DNA of 5,338 nucleotides, from positions 1-5,338 of the forward strand of contig CAZHJN010000075.1 in assembly GCA_964532995.1 (NCBI GenBank), given 5' to 3'. Within the stretch, counting starts at the first letter, position 1. Every line of letters begins with the position of its first letter. Shown one piece after another: positions 5,317-5,338 of this stretch. The notes below the pieces were generated by a model. It was given only the letters and a program-made list of their open reading frames with translations. It had not been told where the DNA came from and searched no databases. This DNA is from DTJG01 sp964532995 (lineage in GTDB: Bacteria > Ratteibacteria > UBA8468 > B48-G9 > DTJG01). The position numbers were made by a program, and so were the translations under genes.

Positions 5317-5338
5317 AAATCTCCCCCAGCCCCTCTTT
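5317..5338. repeat. Second partial copy of the C/G-rich element in opposite orientation, cut by window edge
   Basis: AAATCTCCCCCAGCCCC followed by TCTTT resembles the reverse complement of the element at 5247-5284 (AAATCCCCCTCAATCCCC), so the two copies face each other across about 35 bp. The element stops at the window edge, where the rest of its hairpin would be expected. The purine-rich stretch between them (5285-5316) contains no gene. Confidence 0.55.

Overview
This is a gene-dense, AT-rich bacterial window (roughly 40% GC by eye) with one partial and five complete protein genes. No RNA gene, insertion sequence or CRISPR array is visible. A pseudopilin of the 'H-X-DG' type coupled to a LacI-family regulator, beside an amidohydrolase, recalls the PVC side of the bacterial tree (Lentisphaerae, Omnitrophica or related candidate phyla). 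That placement is an inference from gene style, not proof.

Left block (1-2704): a minus-strand pair encodes a LacI-type repressor (746-1744) and, 3 nt behind its stop codon, a prepilin-like protein (1-742) that runs off the left edge. Facing away from the repressor is a metal-dependent amidohydrolase-2 family enzyme (1841-2704). The 96-bp gap between repressor and enzyme holds a near-perfect sigma70 promoter for lacI. A weaker extended -10 promoter for the enzyme shares the same -10 bases. The simplest model is a repressor controlling itself, a surface pseudopilin and a divergent catabolic enzyme.

Right block (2709-5047, all minus strand): a likely three-gene operon of a Soj-type ParA ATPase, a 99-aa ribbon-helix-helix (RHH) protein and a soluble GAF-domain histidine kinase. 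Junctions are tight, with each stop codon built into the next Shine-Dalgarno sequence. Upstream of parA lie a TTGACA promoter and a perfect 17-bp inverted repeat (5069-5085), a good candidate site for the RHH protein. The kinase has no response regulator in view, and no canonical ParB is present. The operon's 3' end converges on the amidohydrolase with only 4 nt between stop codons.

Right edge (5138-5338): non-coding, strongly strand-asymmetric repeat DNA. A G-free tract with about 3.5 tandem copies of a 25-bp pyrimidine-rich unit leads into a perfect hairpin, then a purine-rich stretch, then a second related C-rich element in the opposite orientation at the window end. This looks like a dispersed palindromic repeat family of the kind scattered between genes in many genomes.
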